From Pectobacterium carotovorum (GTDB lineage: Bacteria > Pseudomonadota > Gammaproteobacteria > Enterobacterales > Enterobacteriaceae): a stretch of 64,000 bases of DNA. The notes beneath the pieces are model-generated. The model worked only from the letters and a program-made list of their open reading frames with translations, searched no databases and was not told the DNA's origin. A program made the position numbers and the translations under genes. The stretch lies in assembly GCF_033898505.1 (NCBI RefSeq), contig NZ_JAXAFK010000003.1, positions 496,001 through 560,000 on the forward strand, read 5' to 3'. This document shows, one piece after another, positions 17,925 to 27,246 of this stretch. The number at the start of each line of letters is the position of its first letter. The stretch's first letter is position 1.

Positions 17925-19139
17925 CTACATCAAGGAATCGCTTCTGACGGAGACGGCCTGTGCTGACTTAGCGGCCGTCAGCGCGCGGTTAACGCCCAGA
18001 AGCACAACGAGGAATGATAGCGTCAAGAGCCCAATCATCACCCACGGAAACGCGCCCGGCCCTGCATTGCTGAGGAGCAATCCTCCAATGACGCCCCCTG
18101 CGGCCACGGCAGTGTTCCACGATGTGGTAGACATCGACTGTGCGACGTCCACGGCATCAGAGGAAAGGTGAGTCATTGCCGTTTGCGTGACGACGGAGAA
18201 TCCCCCGAAAGAGATACCCCACATAAAGACTGCCAGAACCAGAATGAGCTGTACATCGGACCAAAGGCCCAGAAGGAGCGTCGCCGCGGCGAATAAGAGC
18301 ACTTCGGCAGGGCCGAGACGCTTGAGGTTCCCATCAACAATAATGCCTGACAGCACAAGGCCAAACACCGCACCCGCCCCGAAAATGAACAGCACGCCGT
18401 TGAGCCAGTCCCCCATGGCGGAAGCCGCGAGGAAAGGTTCGATGTAAATATACAGAATGTTGTGCGTGACGATGTAGGTGAGGATCAGCGCAAGCGTCGC
18501 CCCGACGCCGCGCTTAGAGGCAACCTGAGGCAGCGATAACCGCTTATCCGCCGATTCACCTGGGAAATCGGGAGCAAAAAGCGCGATCCAGACAACAAGG
18601 AGCACCGCAATGGCCGACACGAGTCCAAATGCGCCCTGCCAGCCGATGACTGACCCGAGAAGGCCGCCAATCGGTACACCAAGCACCAGCGCGGCCGTAG
18701 AGCCCGCACCGACAATGGCGATGGCACGCCCGAGTAACCACCGGGGAACCATACGCGAGGCGTACCCGGCCAGCATCGACCAGACCACGCCACCGAACAA
18801 ACCGGCAACAAAGCGGGCGGCCAGTGATAAAACGTAGTTGTCGGAAAAGGCGGTCACCGCATTCACGACGGCAAATCCGCTAATCGCGATGAGCAGCAGA
18901 GGTTTACGCCGCATGCCGCGCGTCAGCGCCGTCGCGGGAATCGCAGATAACAGCGCCCCCAGAGCAAACGCGGTAATGAACTGGCCGGCCAGACTTTCAG
19001 AGACAGCAAGACCCGCCGCAATCGCACTGAGAAGCCCTGCCGGCATGATCTCGGTCAGTAAGGTCAGAAACGCGGCTGTCGCAAGTGCGAGGAGCTTTAA
19101 CACGGGGAGAGACGGGGTTTGGATTCGATTTGCACTCAA
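17925..19139 (-). CDS. MFS transporter, DHA1 drug/sugar efflux-like
   Basis: 404 aa with twelve membrane helices. The start appears to be TTG at 19139 with AGGTAA about 12 bases upstream. The N-terminus (LALATAAFLTLLTEIMPAGLLSAIA), GALLSAIPATALTRGMRRKPLL and RFVAGLFGGVVWSMLAGYASRMV are typical of the DHA1 branch (AraJ/SotB/YdhP-like). Such proteins export drugs, arabinose-like sugars or purines. The leader holds a 17-bp tandem repeat array (19171-19236), suggesting a dedicated repressor that is not encoded nearby. Confidence 0.88.
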   Translation of the reverse strand: MSANRIQTPSLPVLKLLALATAAFLTLLTEIMPAGLLSAIAAGLAVSESLAGQFITAFALGALLSAIPATALTRGMRRKPLLLIAISGFAVVNAVTAFSDNYVLSLAARFVAGLFGGVVWSMLAGYASRMVPRWLLGRAIAIVGAGSTAALVLGVPIGGLLGSVIGWQGAFGLVSAIAVLLVVWIALFAPDFPGESADKRLSLPQVASKRGVGATLALILTYIVTHNILYIYIEPFLAASAMGDWLNGVLFIFGAGAVFGLVLSGIIVDGNLKRLGPAEVLLFAAATLLLGLWSDVQLILVLAVFMWGISFGGFSVVTQTAMTHLSSDAVDVAQSMSTTSWNTAVAAGGVIGGLLLSNAGPGAFPWVMIGLLTLSFLVVLLGVNRALTAAKSAQAVSVRSDSLM

Positions 19140-19170
19140 AATGATTATTTACCTGTAACACTGGCCTGTC

Positions 19171-19236
19171 GTAACAAACTGAATGTAGTAACAAACTGAA
19201 TGTAGTAACAAACTGAATAGTAGTAACACACTAAAT
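19171..19236. repeat. 17-bp tandem repeats upstream of the MFS gene
   Basis: GTAACAAACTGAAT occurs at 19171, 19188 and 19205, joined by GTA, with a fourth degenerate copy GTAACACACTAAAT at 19223. The array ends 32 bp from the MFS start, so it overlaps its promoter or leader. Repeats of this kind are often cooperative operators. The regulator is unknown. Confidence 0.75.
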
Positions 19237-19324
19237 TTGGCCATCTGAACAGAGATGATACCATCACATTCTTATACAAACAGGTAACATTATGCTCAGG
19301 GGCGCAATACGTGGTGGGTAAACA

Positions 19325-19630
19325 ATGTTGAAAATCTCTTTCTTTACCCTCTTTATCAGGTATCTAAAAGCATCGACCGTTCAGCATCCAGACATTTTTG
19401 GGCTGACGGATTTTTCGCCGACAGAGCTGGTTTCTCAAGGATACGAGTTAGTCGGCGATCCGACCGACTTTCATTTTTATGAGAAGGACTATGTCGTTAG
19501 CTACCATAATAAAAAGCTGAATATTGTTTTTAAACGCTATTTTTATCTCGATGAAAATGCCGGAAGCGGCTTCTCAATAGGACGGGGAGCGAGCCTTATT
19601 TCTCTTTTGAAATGCTATAAGGCCGTTTGA
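19325..19630 (+). CDS. Small protein of unknown function
   Basis: 101 aa, start ATG at 19325 with a modest GGTGGG upstream. It is rich in aromatic residues (IFGLTDFSPTELVSQGYEL, DFHFYEKDYVVSYHNKKL, IVFKRYFYL) and has no signal peptide beyond a weakly hydrophobic start (ISFFTLFIRYL). I recognise no family. It is lower in G+C than its neighbours and convergent with sodA. The regular residue use argues that it is a real gene, perhaps acquired. Confidence 0.55.
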   Translation: MLKISFFTLFIRYLKASTVQHPDIFGLTDFSPTELVSQGYELVGDPTDFHFYEKDYVVSYHNKKLNIVFKRYFYLDENAGSGFSIGRGASLISLLKCYKAV

Positions 19631-19638
19631 GAAGCGAA

Positions 19639-19665
19639 CTGCCAGCAAAAATGCTTCGCTGGCAG
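19639..19665. terminator. Stem-loop between convergent small gene and sodA
   Basis: CTGCCAGC (19639-19646) pairs with GCTGGCAG (19658-19665). It lies between the stops of the convergent 101-aa gene and sodA and is likely a shared transcript end. No T-run follows on either strand. Confidence 0.45.
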
Positions 19666-19671
19666 CCTCAC

Positions 19672-20298
19672 TCATTGGGTGGCGTCTTCGTAGCGTCGAG
19701 CCACTTCCTGCCAGTTGATGATGGAGAAGAACGCTGAGATGTAGTCAGGGCGGCGGTTCTGATAATTCAGGTAATAAGCATGCTCCCAGACATCCAGCCC
19801 CAGAATCGGGGTGCCGCCTGACAGGCCAGCGAAGTCACCCATCAGAGGGTTATCCTGATTCGCGCTGCTCTCGACGAGCAATTTGCCATCGCGCCCCACC
19901 GTCAGCCACGCCCAGCCGCTGCCAAAACGGGTCTGCGCCGCCTTCGTGAAGCTGTCTTTGAAAACCTCATACCCACCCAGATCGCTGTCGATGGCTTGAG
20001 CCAGTTTTCCCTCAGGCTTGCCTCCCTGTGCGCTTAACACAGTCCAGAACAGCGAGTGATTCGCGTGCCCACCGCCATTGTTACGCACGGCGACTCGAAT
20101 GTTTTCTGGTAGCGCCGCGATATCAGCAATCAACACCTCTACTGGCACCTGCTGGTCGCCCACATCGGCCACCGCGTTATTGAGATTGGTCACATAGGTC
20201 TGGTGATGTTTGGAGTAATGGATCTCCATCGTGCGTGCGTCGAAATGGGGTTCCAGCGCATCAAACGCGTAGGGAAGCGAAGGTAAGACGTAAGACAT
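19672..20298 (-). CDS. sodA: Manganese-type superoxide dismutase
   Basis: 208 aa, full length. Metal ligands follow the Fe/Mn pattern: His27 (MEIHYSKHH), His in [11 protein letters not shown], Asp and His in [22 protein letters not shown] carries the Gln at the position typical of Mn enzymes. It removes superoxide in the cytoplasm. It has its own promoter with a sox box in a 19-bp spacer (20385-20415) and is surrounded by a SoxR-linked efflux operon. This suggests it is an extra, redox-cycling-drug-induced SodA rather than the housekeeping copy, which I would expect elsewhere in the genome. Confidence 0.93.
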   Translation of the reverse strand: MSYVLPSLPYAFDALEPHFDARTMEIHYSKHHQTYVTNLNNAVADVGDQQVPVEVLIADIAALPENIRVAVRNNGGGHANHSLFWTVLSAQGGKPEGKLAQAIDSDLGGYEVFKDSFTKAAQTRFGSGWAWLTVGRDGKLLVESSANQDNPLMGDFAGLSGGTPILGLDVWEHAYYLNYQNRRPDYISAFFSIINWQEVARRYEDATQ

Positions 20299-20384
20299 AG
20301 GAAACTCTCCAATAGGGGGAAAAATCAGCTAACAACGACAGCTTGCCGTTGCTGCACCTGACCGTCATGACAAGTGCATCTGCG

Positions 20385-20415
20385 TTTATACAACCTCAAC
20401 CTAACTTAAGGTCAA
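20385..20415 (-). promoter_or_regulatory. SoxR-type promoter of sodA
   Basis: On the minus strand the -35 is TTGACC (20410-20415) and the -10 is TATAAA (20385-20390), separated by exactly 19 bp. The spacer region carries the box CCTTAAGTTAGGTTGAGG (20394-20411), close to the known enteric sox box CCTCAAGTTAACTTGAGG. A 19-bp spacer is the hallmark of promoters activated by MerR-family proteins such as SoxR. It lies 87 bp upstream of the sodA start. Confidence 0.85.
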
Positions 20416-20532
20416 TCCTCTTTTTCAACTATTTTTCGGAAAGGGAGCGAAGCGATGCTCCCCCTACCGGCCATGATTGCAGCGCGGCAGAAACCGCCCG
20501 GTCAATCAAGGCCGGGGCTATTCCAGTACACA

Positions 20533-22044
20533 TCATCGGCTCGTTACGCTTGCGTAAGCCAGATTACTGCCAGACGGCTCTCGGCTCTGCGTGGGGATAT
20601 CGCCTCGCCAGCTACCGCCTAAAGTACGAAAGAGCGTCGCCAACGCGATCTGTCTCTGCGTTTCAATCTGGACGAGCGTCATCTGGCTGGCAAAATCACT
20701 GCGCTGGGCGTCAAGCAGCCGCAGATGATCGTCAGCACCGCTGCGGTAGCGGTCTTCCGCAAGCTGTAGCGCCCGAGAACTCGATTGTGCAAACGCGCGC
20801 TGCGCTTGTTCTTCACGGCGCAAGGTGTCGGTTGCGGCAAGCGCATCGGAGACCTCGCGGAACGCCACCTGAATCGCCTGCTCATAGCCGGCAATCGCGA
20901 TGTCCTTGCGTACAAGAGACAGATCCAGATTGGCCCGGTTGCGTCCGCCATCGAAGATCGGTAGCGTGATCTGCGGAGCGAAAGACCACGCCCGCTGACC
21001 GGATTCAAACAGGTTGGACAGTTCAGTACTGGAGCTGCCAAACAGGCCGGTCAGTGAAATACGCGGGAAGAACGCAGCACGTGCCGCACCGATGCTGGCA
21101 TTACGTGACTGTAACCGATGCTCTGCGGCACGGATATCCGGCCTCTGCGCGAGCAGATCCGACGGCGTCCCCGGCGCAATCTCCTGCACTAACAGGACAC
21201 CCGTCGCTGGAGACGCGGGCAGATGTGGTCGTACATCGTTAACCCCGACCAACAGCGCCAGCGCATTGTTCGCCTGGCGGAATTCACGGTCGATGCGCTC
21301 CCGATCTGCCCGCACCTGTTGGGCTTGCCCCAGACTCTCCTGATAATCCAACTCGTTGGCTGCGCCAAGCGAACGGCGCTGATCAATCAGCCTGAGTGAC
21401 GCTTCGCGCGCCTCAAGGATACGGGTGGCGAGCAGATAGCGCCGCTGCGCACTATCGCGCGTCAGGTAGGCCTGTATAACTTCGCTAACCAGACTGATCT
21501 GCGCGCTACGTGCAGCCTCCTCGGTTGCCAGATACTCCTGCATAGCGGCTTCGGAGAGATTGCGCACGCGCCCGAACAGGTCCAGTTCGAAGGAAGCCAG
21601 CCCCACACCAGCCTGATAGTTGCTCTGCACCGAGGGTGCGCCCGGCGTACGGAGATCCTCGGGCACGCGTTGGCGCATACCGCTTCCCTCAATCTGAGCG
21701 CCCGGCAACCGATCGGCACGCTGCACGCGATACTGTGCACGCGCCGCGTCGACGTTAAGCAGGGTCTGACGCAAGTCGCGGTTGTTGTCTAAAGCAAGCA
21801 CAATCAGCCCGCGCAGTCCGTCATCAGTGACAAAGGCCTGCCAGTCCAGCGCGGTGGTGGCTGAAGCATTTTGCTTGCTCGACGTACCCGCGCTGTCTGC
21901 CTTGGTGCCGTCACTCCACTGCGAGGGAATCGGCGCAGCAGGCCGTTGATTCACGGGTGCCAGAGAGCAGCCCGACAGCAGTACCGCCGTAGCCAGAGCC
22001 GTCAGAACAGGCCCTAAGTAAACGTTACGTGGATGATTACGCAT
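20533..22044 (-). CDS. Outer-membrane efflux channel lipoprotein (OprM/NodT family)
   Basis: About 503 aa from the ATG at 22044, which has GAGG nine bases upstream and overlaps the RND pump stop by 8 bp. A lipobox LLSGC sits near residue 25 after a hydrophobic signal. The rest has two outer-membrane efflux repeats, e.g. LRQTLLNVDAARAQYRVQRA and LGAANELDYQESLGQAQ, then IRAAEHRLQSRNASIGAARAAFFP. It forms the TolC-like trimeric exit duct for the adjacent pump. Its place in the operon parallels OpmD in the SoxR-controlled mexGHI-opmD operon of Pseudomonas. Confidence 0.93.
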   Translation of the reverse strand: MRNHPRNVYLGPVLTALATAVLLSGCSLAPVNQRPAAPIPSQWSDGTKADSAGTSSKQNASATTALDWQAFVTDDGLRGLIVLALDNNRDLRQTLLNVDAARAQYRVQRADRLPGAQIEGSGMRQRVPEDLRTPGAPSVQSNYQAGVGLASFELDLFGRVRNLSEAAMQEYLATEEAARSAQISLVSEVIQAYLTRDSAQRRYLLATRILEAREASLRLIDQRRSLGAANELDYQESLGQAQQVRADRERIDREFRQANNALALLVGVNDVRPHLPASPATGVLLVQEIAPGTPSDLLAQRPDIRAAEHRLQSRNASIGAARAAFFPRISLTGLFGSSSTELSNLFESGQRAWSFAPQITLPIFDGGRNRANLDLSLVRKDIAIAGYEQAIQVAFREVSDALAATDTLRREEQAQRAFAQSSSRALQLAEDRYRSGADDHLRLLDAQRSDFASQMTLVQIETQRQIALATLFRTLGGSWRGDIPTQSREPSGSNLAYASVTSR

Positions 22045-25000
22045 GTTTAGAAACCTCGTCATTCAGTTCACGCTCACGTTCGGAGGCAGCAGACGCACGA
22101 TGGTCACGCGCCAGCAGGGTATAAATCGTTGGCAATACGAACAGCGTGAACAGCGTACCGATCACCAGGCCAGCCACCACCACAATGCCGATAGAGTAGC
22201 GACTGGCGGCACCGGCTCCGCCAGCGAACAGCAGCGGGATTAAGCCAGCAACCATCGCAGCCGTGGTCATCAGCACCGGCCGCATACGGATCATGGCCGC
22301 CTTGTGCATGGCTTCCATCGGGCTGAGGCCTTCATGCTTCTGAATATCATTCGCGAAGGAAACCATCAGAATGCCGTGTTTGGATATCAGGCCGATCAGC
22401 GTCACCAGCCCGATCTGGGTATAAATGTTCATGGTGGCGAACCCAAGCCACAGCGGCAGCAGCGCGCCACAAATGGCAAGCGGCACCGTCATCAGAATGA
22501 CCAGCGGATCGCGGAAGCTCTCATACTGCGCAGCCAGCACCAGAAAAATCACGATCAGCGCGAAGCCAAACGAGACAATCAGGCGATTGCCTTCCTTGAC
22601 GAACTGGCGGCTATCGGAGAGCCAGTCGATCTGCGTCCCCGGCGGCAAAGGCTGCGCCTTCAAAAAGTCCACGGCCTGCCCCATCGTGACACCCGGCAAC
22701 AGCACGCCCGAGAGCGTCACCGCATTCATCTGGTTGAACTGCGGCAGACGGTTGGCCTGCGGCTGCACCTGCACATCGACCACAGTGGACAACGGCACCA
22801 GACGGCCTGATTCGGCACGCACGTAGTAGCCCGTCAGGTCGCCCGGCGCACGACGCTTGTCTTGCGGAACCTGCGCGATAACGTCGTAGGAACGGTCAAA
22901 CCAGTTGAAACGGTTGATGTAGTTCTCACCGACGAGCACCGCCAGCGTATCCGCCACGGCACTCATGGTGACGCCCATCTCACCGGCTTTAGCGGCATTG
23001 ATAGTCAGCCGAGCCTGCGGGCTGTCAAAAGCCAGATCGCTGTCGACGAACGCGAACAGACCGCTACCCCACGCCGCTCCCTTAATGTTTTCAAGCACGC
23101 CATATAATTCAGTGAAATCAGCGGGTGAGCGAAGAACCATTTGTACCGGCAAACCATCGCTGCCAGCGGGTAAAGGCGCAGGCTGGAAGGCGGTAACAAA
23201 AGAGCGGGTAATGCCGCCGCTGCGGCCGTTTATGGTGCCCTCAACCTGATTCGCAGTCATCTGCCGCTCTTCCCAGGGCTTCAGCACGACACCGCCAAAC
23301 CCGGCATTTTGGCCGTTGTAGCCATTAACCATGAAACTCCCCTGATAGTCAGGCAGAGCACGGAAGATGCTTTCAACCGCTACCCCGGCGCGCTCGGTGT
23401 AGCTCACGTTGGCGTATTGAGGAGACTTGGTCTGCACGAACACGTAGCCCTGATCCTCGCCCGGAGCCAGCTCACGCTGCACGCCCATGAACAGGACAAC
23501 GATGCCGCCCAATACCGCCACACAGACCATCATCACTGCCGCCCGGGCATGAAGTACATGACCCAGAAGACGGCCATAGCGCACGGCCAGATTGTGCATG
23601 GTGCGTTCGATGGCCTTGGCCATCCGGCCCTCGGACATCTGTGAGTTGAGCATGTAGCTGCTCATCATGGGCGATAGCGTCAAGGCAATCACACCGGAGA
23701 CGATCACCGAGCACGCCAGCGTGAAGGCGAACTCCTTGAAGAGCGCGCCGGTGATGCCCCCCATCATACCAATGGGCGCATAGACCGCCGCCAGCGTAAT
23801 GGTCATGCCGATAACGGGCCAGACAATCTCACGGGCGCCCACGATGGCCGCTTTGCCCGGCGACAGCCCTTCTTCAATGTGCCGATGGATGTTCTCCACT
23901 ACCACGATGGCATCGTCCACCACCAGCCCAATGGCCAGAACCATCGCCAGCAGGGTCAACAGGTTGATCGAAAAACCGAAGGCCAGCATCAGTGAGGCCG
24001 TGCCGATAAGCGACAGCGGGATCGTGACGATAGGGATGAGCACGGCGCGGAAAGTCCCCAGAAACAGGAAGATCACCATCACCACGATGACGACCGCCTC
24101 TAGCAACGTCTTCATGACTTCATCGATCGCCGCATTGACGAAGCGCGCAGTGTCGAAGTTGTTGACCACCTTCAAGCCGGGAGGCGCGGCACGCTGCAAA
24201 TCAGGCAATAATGCATCGACGCCAGCCACGATCTCCAATGGATTACCATCAGGCGTAGGTGAGATGGCGATGGCTACCGCACGCGCGCCATCGTTCAAAA
24301 AACTGCTGTCGTAGTTCTGGCCACCCAGTTCGACTGTGGCGATATCGCCAACGCGTACAACGCCGTTTTCTCCACGTTTAACCACCAGATCGCGAAAGTC
24401 CTGCACGCTACGCATGTCGGTAGCCGCCGTGATCGGAATCAGGTTGTCATGGCCGCGCAAAGCACCGGGCGCTGCCTGCACGTTGTTTGCACGCAGCGCC
24501 GCAGCCAGATCGCTGGCGGTTATCCCGCGAGCAGCCAGTTTGATCGGATCGACCCAGAGGCGCATTGCAATAGTTTGCCCACCACTCGTCTCCGCCGACG
24601 CGACGCCCGGCACCGAAGTGATCTGTGGCTGTACCACGCGGTTGATGAAGTCCGTAATCTCGGGAATGCTTTGCTGATCGCTGACGAAGGACAGATATTG
24701 CACCGCCGACACACCGTCGGTGATCTTCTTGATCTCTGGATCGTATACGCCCTCAGGCAAGCGGTACTTAACCTGCTGCACCTTGGCCAGCACTTCGGTC
24801 ATGGACCGATCCGCATCCGCATTGAGAACCAGTTTTGCCTTGATCTCGCTGCGCCCCAGCGTGGACGTTGAACTCAGATATTCGATGCCGTTAGCGCTGG
24901 CGATCGCCTGAGCGATAGGTGTGGTGACGAAGCCCTGCATTACATCCTGCGAGGCGCCGGGGAAATTGGTTGTGACAACAATCGTCGCGCTTTCCATCGC

Positions 25001-25114
25001 CGGATACTGACGCATCGGTAACGAGAACAGCGCTGCGAGACCGATCAACAGAATGAGTGTACTCAGCGTGATCGACAGGATCGGGCGTTTGATGAACAGA
25101 TCGGTAAACTTCAT
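22037..25114 (-). CDS. RND multidrug efflux pump, HAE1 family (MexI-like)
   Basis: 1025 aa, full-length inner-membrane RND transporter. Helix 4 carries the proton-relay pair in LVVDDAIVVVENIHRH, and helix 10 the partner Lys in LIGLISKHGILMVSFAN. The N-terminus is FIKRPILSITLSTLILLIG. Porter-domain repeats and twelve helices fit the family. It would capture drugs or redox-active compounds from periplasm or membrane and drive them out with protons. Its start overlaps the adaptor stop by 4 bp (ATGA). The middle gene of a SoxR-type promoter operon; MexI is the closest relative I can name, from memory. Confidence 0.94.
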   Translation of the reverse strand: MKFTDLFIKRPILSITLSTLILLIGLAALFSLPMRQYPAMESATIVVTTNFPGASQDVMQGFVTTPIAQAIASANGIEYLSSTSTLGRSEIKAKLVLNADADRSMTEVLAKVQQVKYRLPEGVYDPEIKKITDGVSAVQYLSFVSDQQSIPEITDFINRVVQPQITSVPGVASAETSGGQTIAMRLWVDPIKLAARGITASDLAAALRANNVQAAPGALRGHDNLIPITAATDMRSVQDFRDLVVKRGENGVVRVGDIATVELGGQNYDSSFLNDGARAVAIAISPTPDGNPLEIVAGVDALLPDLQRAAPPGLKVVNNFDTARFVNAAIDEVMKTLLEAVVIVVMVIFLFLGTFRAVLIPIVTIPLSLIGTASLMLAFGFSINLLTLLAMVLAIGLVVDDAIVVVENIHRHIEEGLSPGKAAIVGAREIVWPVIGMTITLAAVYAPIGMMGGITGALFKEFAFTLACSVIVSGVIALTLSPMMSSYMLNSQMSEGRMAKAIERTMHNLAVRYGRLLGHVLHARAAVMMVCVAVLGGIVVLFMGVQRELAPGEDQGYVFVQTKSPQYANVSYTERAGVAVESIFRALPDYQGSFMVNGYNGQNAGFGGVVLKPWEERQMTANQVEGTINGRSGGITRSFVTAFQPAPLPAGSDGLPVQMVLRSPADFTELYGVLENIKGAAWGSGLFAFVDSDLAFDSPQARLTINAAKAGEMGVTMSAVADTLAVLVGENYINRFNWFDRSYDVIAQVPQDKRRAPGDLTGYYVRAESGRLVPLSTVVDVQVQPQANRLPQFNQMNAVTLSGVLLPGVTMGQAVDFLKAQPLPPGTQIDWLSDSRQFVKEGNRLIVSFGFALIVIFLVLAAQYESFRDPLVILMTVPLAICGALLPLWLGFATMNIYTQIGLVTLIGLISKHGILMVSFANDIQKHEGLSPMEAMHKAAMIRMRPVLMTTAAMVAGLIPLLFAGGAGAASRYSIGIVVVAGLVIGTLFTLFVLPTIYTLLARDHRASAASERERELNDEVSKHA

Positions 25115-26256
25115 GGTTGACCCCCAGTGGCCGGAGCCCCCTCGGCAGCAGGTTTATCCACCACGCGCAAATCGGCGCCCGGACGTACCCGCAGTTGACC
25201 TTCCGTGATCACAACGTCTCCCGCTTTCAGCCCACTGGCAATCACCACCGTATCACCAATGCGCCGCCCTACTGCAATCGGTACGATCTCAGCCTTGCCG
25301 GTCTTCTCAGGCGTAAGCCCGCGCACGACGGCGGCAGCATCGCCTGAGGCAGACGTCATTACGGCCGAGACAGGCAGCGTCAACGCATCGGGCTCAGCTG
25401 GTAACATCACATCCACCGTCGCGTACATGCCCGGCTGCAACGTGCGCCCCTGATTGTCCACTTCAGCCTGAACAGAAGCGTTACGCGTATCTCGCCCCAC
25501 TTGAGGCTCAATGGCGCTGATGGTGGCCTGTACTGGCGCAACGCCAGCCGTGTCGATGCGCACCTGTACCGTCTGCCCCACCTTCACTCTTGCCAGCTCT
25601 TGCTGAGGGATGTCGAAGTTGGCGTACAGCTGATTTGGATCGGTTAGCGTCACAGCGACATCTCCGGGGTTGAGATACTGCCCCAGATCGATACGGCGTA
25701 AACCAAGCTCTCCGTCAAACGGCGCACGTATGCGCTTTTGACGGATGCGAGCTTCCAACTGCTGGACTTGCGCCGCAGTCTGATCCCGTTCAGCCTGACG
25801 TTGCTGCAACATCTCCCGGGAGGCCGCGCCCGTGCGAGCCAGCTCACTCGCTCGGTTAAACTGGGCCAGAGCAAAACCGGCCGATGCTTTCGCCGCCGCC
25901 AGATCGGCCTGCTCGGTTGCATCATCCAGTTGCACCAGTACCGTACCCGCTTTGACCCGTTGGCCGGGCTCGAACGAAATCGCGGCAACGCGCCCAGCCA
26001 CTTCAGCAGACAACATCACCTGACGAACCGCACGCAGCTCACCCAGACCTTCGAGGCTTACCGGCGCAGCCTGCGCGTGCAGCGTCGTCGCCACCACATC
26101 AATTGGCCCCCCGCCTGCCCAGCCTCCCTGACTTTGGCGTGCAGACCGCCAGTACCACAAACTGGTGGCAATCAGGGTGACCACAACACCCGCGATGACG
26201 ATGGCGTTGAATCCAGATGGCTTACGGGCAGGACTGCCCGGCGATGGTTCACTCAT
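25111..26256 (-). CDS. RND efflux periplasmic adaptor (MFP/HlyD family)
   Basis: About 381 aa from the ATG at 26256, with GGAGAG nine bases upstream; a GTG five codons earlier is less likely. One N-terminal membrane anchor (AIVIAGVVVTLIATSLWYW) is followed by the barrel-sandwich (VSLEGLGELRAVRQVMLSAEVAGRVAAI), a helical hairpin (AQFNRASELARTGAASREML) and beta-barrel/membrane-proximal parts (GMYATVDVMLPAEP). It joins pump and outer-membrane duct. First gene of the operon; a 150-nt leader separates it from the sox promoter. Confidence 0.93.
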   Translation of the reverse strand: MSEPSPGSPARKPSGFNAIVIAGVVVTLIATSLWYWRSARQSQGGWAGGGPIDVVATTLHAQAAPVSLEGLGELRAVRQVMLSAEVAGRVAAISFEPGQRVKAGTVLVQLDDATEQADLAAAKASAGFALAQFNRASELARTGAASREMLQQRQAERDQTAAQVQQLEARIRQKRIRAPFDGELGLRRIDLGQYLNPGDVAVTLTDPNQLYANFDIPQQELARVKVGQTVQVRIDTAGVAPVQATISAIEPQVGRDTRNASVQAEVDNQGRTLQPGMYATVDVMLPAEPDALTLPVSAVMTSASGDAAAVVRGLTPEKTGKAEIVPIAVGRRIGDTVVIASGLKAGDVVITEGQLRVRPGADLRVVDKPAAEGAPATGGQP

Positions 26257-26417
26257 TTTGCTGCTCTCCACATAACGTTACGACGTATAGGCATCAGGCA
26301 TTCGTTGACCCATACAGCCTCACCATCGAAACGTGACATAGATAACAGGCACTTATCGTTAGAGAACAGCAGTACACAGACACCGACGCTTGGCGCTCAT
26401 TCCAAGGAATCGGTGCT

Positions 26418-26448
26418 TTTATAAAGCCTCAACTTAACTTGAGGTCAA
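26418..26448 (-). promoter_or_regulatory. SoxR-type promoter of the RND efflux operon
   Basis: On the minus strand the -35 is TTGACC (26443-26448) and the -10 TATAAA (26418-26423) with exactly 19 bp between. The box CCTCAAGTTAAGTTGAGG (26427-26444) differs from the E. coli soxS box CCTCAAGTTAACTTGAGG at one base. The layout is the same as at the sodA promoter, with identical -35 and -10 hexamers. It lies between soxR and the adaptor gene. Confidence 0.9.
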
Positions 26449-26586
26449 GAGCTTTTGTTCATTGAGAAAGAGGGACAGCAACCGCAGCAGCATCGGCGCA
26501 TAGAAGGGGAAGGACGGCGTGTTTCCTGTAGTGCAGCGGTGAGTTTCGGCCTGCCACGAGGTAATTTCGTCAGCAGGCCAAATCGA

Positions 26587-27054
26587 TTAACGCTCAAGTA
26601 AATAGGCGCCTGGCCCTTTCTGAGCCAGTTCATCATTGGGGTTACGCAGCGGACAATCCGTCAGCGACAAGCATCCGCATCCGATGCAGCTATCCAGCTC
26701 GTCACGAAGTCGCTGTAGTTTGGTAATTCTGTCATTGAGGCTGTGGCGCCAGCGGGAAGCAACCGCCTTCCACTGTTCGGTACTGACTCGAACCAGCGGC
26801 TGATAGTCGCCCAATGCTTCATGCACTTCGTCGAGCGGAATCCCGGCACGCTGCGCAACCTTGATGATTGCGATATAACGCATCACACCGGGCGTATACC
26901 GCCTTTGGTTGCCAGGCGTCCTTATACTGCTGATCAACCCTTTCGATTCATAGAAATGGAGCGCCGAAACCGCTACGCCAGTGCGTTTAGAGACTTCTCC
27001 AACGCTCAGTAAACGTGGCAACTCAGCGTCTTTGCCTTCTGCAACCTTAGACAT
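26587..27054 (-). CDS. soxR: Redox-sensitive transcriptional activator SoxR
   Basis: 155 aa from the ATG at 27054 with GGGGAG seven bases upstream (the frame also has a TTG two codons earlier). The MerR-type helix-turn-helix is [28 protein letters not shown] dimerisation helix follows, and the [2Fe-2S] cluster motif is [12 protein letters not shown] near residue 120. Oxidation or nitrosylation of the cluster makes the protein an activator at 19-bp-spacer promoters. Two such promoters lie within 7 kb (sodA and the RND operon), with no soxS beside it. A weaker box just upstream suggests autoregulation. Confidence 0.96.
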   Translation of the reverse strand: MSKVAEGKDAELPRLLSVGEVSKRTGVAVSALHFYESKGLISSIRTPGNQRRYTPGVMRYIAIIKVAQRAGIPLDEVHEALGDYQPLVRVSTEQWKAVASRWRHSLNDRITKLQRLRDELDSCIGCGCLSLTDCPLRNPNDELAQKGPGAYLLER

Positions 27055-27070
27055 CGTCAACTCCCCAATA

Positions 27071-27088
27071 CATGAAGGTAGGTTGAGA
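27071..27088 (-). promoter_or_regulatory. Degenerate sox box upstream of soxR
   Basis: CATGAAGGTAGGTTGAGA matches 14 of 18 bases of the sodA-promoter box. It lies 17-34 bp before the soxR ATG, directly downstream of a TATAAA at 27090-27095 (minus strand). Binding here would block rather than activate, which fits autorepression. This is inferred from position and partial match only. Confidence 0.4.
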
Positions 27089-27246
27089 TTTTATACGGCC
27101 GATGGTCACGCGGCAATCAGGGCGGGCCGCCCACACCCATCACTCTGTTTTTCCACATAGCTCCCCGGTCAACCACTGAATGTAGTCCGATTTGGCACGC
27201 CGATACCCGTTCGCCTTCTGAATGGCGATGTGAGTCAAATGAATAG

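Noticed and set aside
20343-20969. 208-codon plus-strand frame over the outer-membrane efflux gene
   Set aside because: Antisense to the 3' end of the efflux lipoprotein gene and crosses the sodA promoter.
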